Below are positions 58,966 through 64,000 of a stretch of DNA of 64,000 nt, piece by piece. Each line of letters begins with the position of its first letter. The first letter of the stretch is position 1. The stretch is taken from assembly GCF_027498035.1 (NCBI RefSeq), contig NZ_CP114978.1:3906001-3970000 (forward strand), read 5' to 3'. The stretch is from Pseudoxanthomonas sp. (lineage in GTDB: Bacteria > Pseudomonadota > Gammaproteobacteria > Xanthomonadales > Xanthomonadaceae). Both the position numbers and the translations under genes were made by a program. The notes under the pieces are model-generated. The model did no database searches. It had not been told where the DNA came from and worked only from the letters and a program-made list of their open reading frames with translations.

Positions 58966-61107
58966 GTGAAGTTCTACGTTTCCTGCGCCAAGGGCCTGGA
59001 GTATCTGCTGGTCGATGAGCTGCTGGCGCTGGGCGCCGCCAAAGCCACGGCCACCGTCTCTGGTGTGAATGTCGAAGGCAGCCTGCACGACGCGCAGCGC
59101 TTCGTGCTGTGGTCGCGCCTGGCCAGCCGGGTGCTGTGGCCGATCGGCGAGTTCGAATGCCTGGACCAGGATGCGTTGTACGACGGCGTCTACGCGCTGC
59201 CGTGGACCCAGCATTTGAAGTCCGAACACACCCTGGCGGTGGACGCGCACGTGTCCGGCGAGGTCATCACCCACGCGCGCTTTGCCGCGCAGCGGGTCAA
59301 GGACGCGGTGGTCGACCACCTGCGCACCGAGGGCTTCGAGCGCCCGTCGGTGGACGTGGACGACCCGGACGTGCGGATCAACTTCTCGCTGCGCAAGGGC
59401 CGGGCGACGATCTCGATCGACCTGGGTGGCGGGCCGCTGCATCGCCGTGGCTGGCGCCGGGTGCGCAACGACGCGCCGCTGAAGGAAAACCTGGCCGCCG
59501 CGGTGCTGATGCGTGCCGGCTGGACCCAGTCCTACGCCGGTGGCGGCGGCCTGCTGGACCCGATGTGCGGCAGCGGCACGCTGCTGATCGAAGGCGTGCT
59601 GATGGCCGCCGACGTGGCGCCGGGCCTGCAGCGCCATGGCAGCCTGCCGCCGACCCGTTGGCTGGGTTTCGATGCTGCACAGTGGGAGACCCTGCGCGAA
59701 CAGGCACGCGAACGCGAAGCCAAGGGCCGTGCCGCGCTGCCGGCGCAGGTCGCCTTCGGCAGCGATATCGACCCGCGTGCCATCGAGGCTGCCCGCGAAA
59801 GCGCGCGCGACGCCGGCGTCGAGCACGCCATCACGCTGCAGGTCTGCGATGTCGCCAAGCTGCCGGTGCCGGCAGTCCGCCGCGGCGTGGTGGTGTGCAA
59901 TCCGCCATATGACGAGCGCCTGGCTGCCGATGCCGCGCTGTACCGCGCGCTGGGCGATGGCCTGCGCGGCGCCGTGCCGGATTGGCGTGCCAGTCTGTTG
60001 TGCGGCAACGCCGACCTGGCCATGGCCACCGGCCTGCGTGCGCAGAAGAAATACCAGCTGTTCAACGGCGCGATCGAGTGCGCGCTGATCTTCGTCGATC
60101 CGATCGCGCCGCCGCAGCGCGTGGTGCCAGATGCGCCGGCGGAGTTGAACGAAGGCGCGCAGATGGTGGCCAACCGCCTGCGCAAGAACATCAAGAAGTT
60201 CAAGAGCTGGCGCCAGCGCGAGGACGTGGCCTGCTATCGCGTCTACGACGCGGACCTGCCCGAATACGCCGCCGCCGTCGATGTCTACGAGGAGGCCGAA
60301 GGCGCGCGCCGCACCTTCCTGCACGTGCAGGAATACGCCGCCCCAAGCAGCATCCCCGAAGCCGATACGCTGCGTCGCTTCAACGAGCTGCTGGCGGCCG
60401 TGCGTAGCGTGTTCGCGGTGCCGCACGAACAGGTCGCCATCAAGTCGCGCGCGCGCGGCAAGGGCGGCAGCAAGTACGGCCGCCTGGGCGCGGGCAGCGA
60501 GGTGATCGTGGTGCGCGAACACGGCGCACGCCTGCGCGTGAACCTGTTCGATTACCTGGATACCGGCCTGTTCCTGGATCATCGTCCGCTGCGCGGGCAG
60601 ATGGCGGCGCAGGCGCGCGGCCGGCGCTTCCTCAATCTTTTCAGCTATACCGGCGTGGCCAGCGTGGAAGCGGCGGTAGCCGGCGCGGTCAGCACCACCA
60701 GCGTCGACCTGTCCGGCACCTATCTGCAGTGGTGCCAGGACAACCTGCAGGAAAACGGCCTGCGCGGCCAGCAGCACCAGCTGGTGCAGGCCGACACGAT
60801 GGCCTGGCTGGAAGCCGATCGCGGCCAGTACGACCTGATCTTCTGCGACCCGCCGACGTTCTCCAACTCGGCGCGCGCCGACGACTTCGACATCCAGCGT
60901 GACCACGTGCGCCTGCTGCGCGCCTGCATCGCGCGGTTGTCGCAGGGCGGGGTGCTGTATTTCTCCAACAACTTCCGGCGTTTCAAGCTGGATGCCGAAG
61001 GTGTGGCCGAGTTCGCCGCATGCGAGGACATCAGCGCCCAGACCATCGGCCCGGATTTCGAACGCAATGCGCGCATCCACCGCGCCTGGCGCCTGACCCG
61101 GGCCTGA
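58966..61107 (+). CDS. rlmL: Bifunctional 23S rRNA methyltransferase RlmKL
   Basis: 713 residues. The N-terminal THUMP domain (FYVSCAKGLEYLLVDELLAL) is followed by the RlmL methyltransferase (DPMCGSGTLLIEGVLMAADV, VVVCNPPYDERL), which makes m2G2445. The C-terminal RlmK half (VNLFDYLDTGLFLDHRPLRG, RRFLNLFSYTGVASVEAAVA, DLIFCDPPTFSNSARADDFD) makes m7G2069. Two SAM folds fused in one chain match the E. coli protein in layout and length. Stands alone; the EamA gene is convergent. Confidence 0.95.
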   Translation: MKFYVSCAKGLEYLLVDELLALGAAKATATVSGVNVEGSLHDAQRFVLWSRLASRVLWPIGEFECLDQDALYDGVYALPWTQHLKSEHTLAVDAHVSGEVITHARFAAQRVKDAVVDHLRTEGFERPSVDVDDPDVRINFSLRKGRATISIDLGGGPLHRRGWRRVRNDAPLKENLAAAVLMRAGWTQSYAGGGGLLDPMCGSGTLLIEGVLMAADVAPGLQRHGSLPPTRWLGFDAAQWETLREQAREREAKGRAALPAQVAFGSDIDPRAIEAARESARDAGVEHAITLQVCDVAKLPVPAVRRGVVVCNPPYDERLAADAALYRALGDGLRGAVPDWRASLLCGNADLAMATGLRAQKKYQLFNGAIECALIFVDPIAPPQRVVPDAPAELNEGAQMVANRLRKNIKKFKSWRQREDVACYRVYDADLPEYAAAVDVYEEAEGARRTFLHVQEYAAPSSIPEADTLRRFNELLAAVRSVFAVPHEQVAIKSRARGKGGSKYGRLGAGSEVIVVREHGARLRVNLFDYLDTGLFLDHRPLRGQMAAQARGRRFLNLFSYTGVASVEAAVAGAVSTTSVDLSGTYLQWCQDNLQENGLRGQQHQLVQADTMAWLEADRGQYDLIFCDPPTFSNSARADDFDIQRDHVRLLRACIARLSQGGVLYFSNNFRRFKLDAEGVAEFAACEDISAQTIGPDFERNARIHRAWRLTRA

Positions 61108-61125
61108 TCCACGCAGGCCTGCCGG

Positions 61126-61989
61126 TCAGCGCGCAAACCTGCGTGCGCCGGCCACGCAGGCCACCGCGCCAGCCATGACCCAGAGCATGCTGGCGCTGAC
61201 CGGTTCGTGCAGCAGCCCGGCGGCCAGCGCCAGGCCCAGGAACGGCTGCAGCAGCTGGATCTGCCCGACCGCGGCGATGCCGCCCTGGGCCAGGCCGCGA
61301 TACCAGAAGATGAAGCCGATCAGCATGCTGAAAAGCGACACGTACGCCAGTCCTGCCCAGGCCGGCAGCGGGACCGGCGCGAAACTGGACGGCCGGGTCA
61401 GCCAGGCGATCGGCAGCATCAGCGGCAAGGCCAGGGCCAGTGCCCAGCTGATGACCTGCCAGCCGCCCAGCTGGCGTGACAGGCGTGCGCCTTCGGCATA
61501 GCCCAGGCCGCAGACCAGCACCGCGGCCAGCATCAGCAGGTCGCCCTGCAGTGACGCCTGCAGTCCGCCCATCGCCGCGTAACCGATCACCAACGCGCTG
61601 CCGAGCAGCGAAAACATCCAGAACCCCGGCCGTGGCCGGTCGCCGCCGCGCAGTACGCCGAAGATCGCCGTGCACAGCGGCAGCACGCCGACGAAGACGG
61701 TCGAGTGGGCGGAGGTCACGTGCTGCAGGGCCAGGGCCGTCAGCAGCGGAAAGCCGACCACCACGCCCAATGCCACCACTGCCAGGCTGGCGATCTGCCG
61801 GGGCTGCGGACGCGCTTGCCGCAGCAGTGTGAGCAGGGCCAGGGCCAGCGCGGCGGCGATGCTAGCGCGCGCGCAGGTCAGGAACACCGGGCTGAAGCCG
61901 CTCACCGCGACCCGGGTCGCCGGCAGCGAGCCGGCAAAGATCGCCACGCCGATACCGCCGTTGATCCAGCCGCGTGTCGCGTTGTCCAT
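61126..61989 (-). CDS. EamA-family transporter (DMT superfamily)
   Basis: 287 residues from ATG 61989 with about ten membrane helices and two EamA repeats: GGIGVAIFAGSLPATRVAVS and SLLGSALVIGYAAMGGLQAS mark the first, WAGLAYVSLFSMLIGFIFWY and GQIQLLQPFLGLALAAGLLH the second. PATRVAVSGF near the N-terminus is typical. Likely exports an amino acid or other metabolite. It diverges from the MocR-type regulator at 62104 with a 114-base shared promoter region, which suggests regulation by that protein. Confidence 0.9.
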   Translation of the reverse strand: MDNATRGWINGGIGVAIFAGSLPATRVAVSGFSPVFLTCARASIAAALALALLTLLRQARPQPRQIASLAVVALGVVVGFPLLTALALQHVTSAHSTVFVGVLPLCTAIFGVLRGGDRPRPGFWMFSLLGSALVIGYAAMGGLQASLQGDLLMLAAVLVCGLGYAEGARLSRQLGGWQVISWALALALPLMLPIAWLTRPSSFAPVPLPAWAGLAYVSLFSMLIGFIFWYRGLAQGGIAAVGQIQLLQPFLGLALAAGLLHEPVSASMLWVMAGAVACVAGARRFAR

Positions 61990-62103
61990 CGTCTCGTTGG
62001 TGTTTGAAGGGGCACCCAGTAGGCCAGCGCTGGCCTGCGTGGCCCAGACACAATCCAGTACGATTCGCTGGAACTGTTCTCCTTTTTGACCAGTACGGTT
62101 GGC

Positions 62104-63492
62104 ATGGCACGCGAAGCAATCCGGATACGGAAGGTGATCGAGGCGGTCCGGCAGGGCATCGCCTCGCGGGCGCATCCGCCCGGTGCGCGGCTGCCGTCGG
62201 TGCGCCAGCAGGCGCGCACGCTGGAGGTGTCGGTGTCCACCGTGGTCGAGGCCTACGAGCGGCTGGCGGCCGAGGGCCTGTTGGAGCCGCGGGCAGGATC
62301 GGGGTTCTACGTGAAAGGCGCGGTCGCGCCGCTGGCCCTGTCCGCGCTGGCGCCGCGGCTGGACCGCGAGGTCGACCCGCTATGGCTGTCGCGGCAGTCG
62401 CTGGAAGCCGATCCCGAGGTGCTCAAGCCCGGCTGCGGCTGGCTGCCACCGACATGGATGCCCGAGGCCAGCATGCGGCGCGCGCTGCGCCAGATCGCGC
62501 GCGGCCCGGCCGAGGCGCTGTGCGATTACGGCAGCCCGCTGGGTTTGCCGGCCCTGCGCATGCTGCTGGCGCGGCGCCTGGCCGGGGCCGGGATCGCCGC
62601 GCAGCCCGAGCAGGTGCTGCTGGTCGAATCCGGCACCCAGGCGGTCGACCTGGTCTGCCGCTTCCTGCTGTCGCCCGGCGACACGGTGCTGGTCGACGAC
62701 CCCTGCTATTTCAACTTCCACGCGCTGCTGCGCGCACACCGCGTGCAGGTGGTCGGCGTGCCCTACACGCCGGAGGGGCCGGACGTCGAGGCGTTTGCCG
62801 AAGTGCTGCGCACGCATGCGCCGCGGCTGTACATCACCAATTCCGGGCTGCACAACCCGACTGGCGCCACGCTCTCGCCGCGGGTCGCGCACCAGGTGCT
62901 CAAGCTGGCCGAGCAGGCGGACATGCTGATCGTGGAAGACGACATCTTTGCCGACTTCGAAACCATGCCGGCGTCGCGGCTGGCGGCGTTCGATGGCCTG
63001 TCGCGGGTTATCCACGTGGGCAGCTTTTCCAAGACGCTGTCGGCCTCGGCGCGCTGCGGCTACATCGCCGCGCGCGCGGACTGGATCGACGACCTGGCCG
63101 ACCTGCGTATCGCCACCAGCTTCGGCGGCGGGCGCCTGGCGTCGGAGGTGCTGCTGGCGGTGCTCACCGATGGCGGCTATCGACGCCATGTCGAAGCGCT
63201 GCGCACGCGGCTGGCGGTCGAGATGCGCCGGGTGATCGACCGGCTGGCGCCGCTGGGAATCATGCCCTGGCACGTGCCCACGGCCGGCATGTTCGTCTGG
63301 TGCCGGCTGCCCGATGGCGTGCAGGCCACGCCGCTGGCGCAGCACTGCCTGGCGCGTGGCGTGGTGCTGGCGCCGGGCAATGCCTTCAGCCCGGCGCAGC
63401 GGGCGGGACAGTTCCTGCGCTTCAACGTGGCCCAGTGCGGATCGCCGCGGATCTTCGAGGTGCTGGGCGAAGCGCTGTCCGCGCAGCGATGA
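62104..63492 (+). CDS. MocR/PdxR-type transcription regulator: GntR winged helix fused to aminotransferase domain
   Basis: 462 residues. N-terminal GntR helix-turn-helix (GARLPSVRQQARTLEVSVST, TVVEAYERLAAEGLLEPRAG) then a class I aminotransferase-like domain from about residue 120. PLP-site features: VDDPCYFNFHALLRAHRVQV, YITNSGLHNPTGATLSPRVA, IVEDDIFADF and Lys in IHVGSFSKTLSASARCGYIA. It binds pyridoxal phosphate, often with an amino-acid signal. Start ATG 62104 lies closest to the HTH; TTG 62086 is another. Divergent from an EamA transporter. Confidence 0.9.
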   Translation: MAREAIRIRKVIEAVRQGIASRAHPPGARLPSVRQQARTLEVSVSTVVEAYERLAAEGLLEPRAGSGFYVKGAVAPLALSALAPRLDREVDPLWLSRQSLEADPEVLKPGCGWLPPTWMPEASMRRALRQIARGPAEALCDYGSPLGLPALRMLLARRLAGAGIAAQPEQVLLVESGTQAVDLVCRFLLSPGDTVLVDDPCYFNFHALLRAHRVQVVGVPYTPEGPDVEAFAEVLRTHAPRLYITNSGLHNPTGATLSPRVAHQVLKLAEQADMLIVEDDIFADFETMPASRLAAFDGLSRVIHVGSFSKTLSASARCGYIAARADWIDDLADLRIATSFGGGRLASEVLLAVLTDGGYRRHVEALRTRLAVEMRRVIDRLAPLGIMPWHVPTAGMFVWCRLPDGVQATPLAQHCLARGVVLAPGNAFSPAQRAGQFLRFNVAQCGSPRIFEVLGEALSAQR

Positions 63493-63559
63493 CGCGGCGC
63501 GCTCGCGCCACGGCGGAAAACAGTGTCCGGCGAGCGCATCACTGCGCTCGTGCCTGAAG

Positions 63560-63591
63560 ACGGCCGGGCCGCTATGGTGTCCGGCCGTTTT
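63560..63591 (+). terminator. Terminator after the MocR-type gene
   Basis: ACGGCCGG/CCGGCCGT stem with a 13-base loop and four T, 68 bases after the regulator stop and 18 bases before the next start. The closeness to the next gene is unusual and could make it part of that gene's leader instead. Confidence 0.6.
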
Positions 63592-63608
63592 CCTGAGCCG
63601 GCCACGCC

Positions 63609-64000
63609 ATGTCCAGCGCCATCCTTCCCACCCGCAACGATGCCAAGGTCCTGGGCCTGTCGGCGCTGGGCGGCGCGCTGGAGTTCTACGACTTCGTGGT
63701 CTTCGTGTTCTTCGCCAAGACCCTGGCCGTGCTGTTCTTCCCGCCGGACATGCCGGGCTGGCTGGCCCAGGTGCAGACCTATGGCATCTTCGCCGCCGGC
63801 TACCTGGTGCGGCCGATCGGCGGGGTGGTGATGGCGCACTTCGGCGACCGCATCGGGCGCAAGCGCATGTTCGCCTTCAGCGTGTTCCTGATGGCGCTGC
63901 CGACGCTGTGCATCGGCCTGCTGCCGACCTACGCGCACGTCGGTGTGCTGGCGCCGCTGCTGCTGTTGTGCCTGCGCCTGTTGCAGGGCCTGGCGATCGG
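63609..64000 (+). CDS. MFS transporter of the metabolite:H+ symporter (MHS) type, N-terminal part
   Basis: About 130 N-terminal residues before the window ends. LSALGGALEFYDFVVFVFFA is the MHS-type first helix (GxxLExYDF), and MAHFGDRIGRKRMFAFSVFL is the MFS loop 2-3 motif (GDRxGRK). Four membrane helices are visible. Members of this group take up dicarboxylates, proline/betaine or similar; the substrate cannot be told from this end. Confidence 0.88.
   Translation, partial: MSSAILPTRNDAKVLGLSALGGALEFYDFVVFVFFAKTLAVLFFPPDMPGWLAQVQTYGIFAAGYLVRPIGGVVMAHFGDRIGRKRMFAFSVFLMALPTLCIGLLPTYAHVGVLAPLLLLCLRLLQGLAI

Overview
The window is chromosomal DNA of a high-GC gammaproteobacterium, most likely a member of the Xanthomonadaceae (Lysobacterales). 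The reasons are the gene types and orders: petABC next to sspA/sspB, miaA-hfq-hflX, a FimT-PilVWX-PilY1-PilE minor pilin block, an Oar-like TonB receptor, the intergenic repeats, and above all a virD4-virB7-B8-B9-B10-B11-B1-B2-B3-B4-B5-B6 locus in the order known from the bacteria-killing type IV secretion system of Xanthomonas and Stenotrophomonas. The genus cannot be fixed from this sequence.

Layout. 1-5600: the start of miaB (minus strand), a secreted lytic transglycosylase, the cytochrome bc1 operon petABC, then sspA and sspB. 5600-12800: small membrane proteins, a DUF2272 protein, nadC and a Trm112-like protein divergent from purEK, an iron superoxide dismutase, and a grxD-SDR-MarC operon. 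12800-20650: two TonB-dependent outer-membrane receptors, each closed by a strong terminator, then the nucleosidase ppnN. 20650-29850: the minor pilin operon with a large PA14-containing PilY1, tRNA-Asn, and a second FimT-like pseudopilin on the other strand. 30000-32620: uvrB, tRNA-Val and a small conserved gene. 32650-48730: the type IV secretion locus, ending in a tandem duplication of the virB6 3' end plus a DUF4189 gene, broken up by two IS3-family elements. 48730-56470: LAB_N protein, glycosyltransferase, ETF-ubiquinone oxidoreductase, prpD, miaA, hfq, hflX. 56470-57210: a non-coding repeat region rich in perfect hairpins. 57210-64000: amidase, MOSC protein, hydrolase, rlmKL, a divergent EamA transporter/MocR regulator pair, and the start of an MFS (MHS-type) transporter.

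How the genes work together. The VirB/VirD4 proteins make up a complete envelope-spanning machine: three ATPases (VirD4, VirB4, VirB11), the inner-membrane parts VirB3/B6/B8, the core VirB7/B9/B10, the pilus parts VirB2/B5 and the wall-cutting VirB1. No effector with an obvious XVIPCD tail lies inside the window. Two Sec-exported DUF4189 proteins follow the two virB6 copies and are the least explained part of the locus. A long leader before virB7 holds seven GGA triplets, a GGA-loop hairpin and a possible 56-codon reading frame. A second hairpin between virB3 and virB4 presents AAGGATG in its loop. Both resemble CsrA/RsmA targets.

Three conserved genes (sspB, uvrB, etfD) each carry one apparent extra base that shifts the frame, with otherwise well-kept sequence on both sides. 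Sequencing or assembly error is the simplest explanation. All family and domain calls come from reading motifs by eye; no database search was possible.
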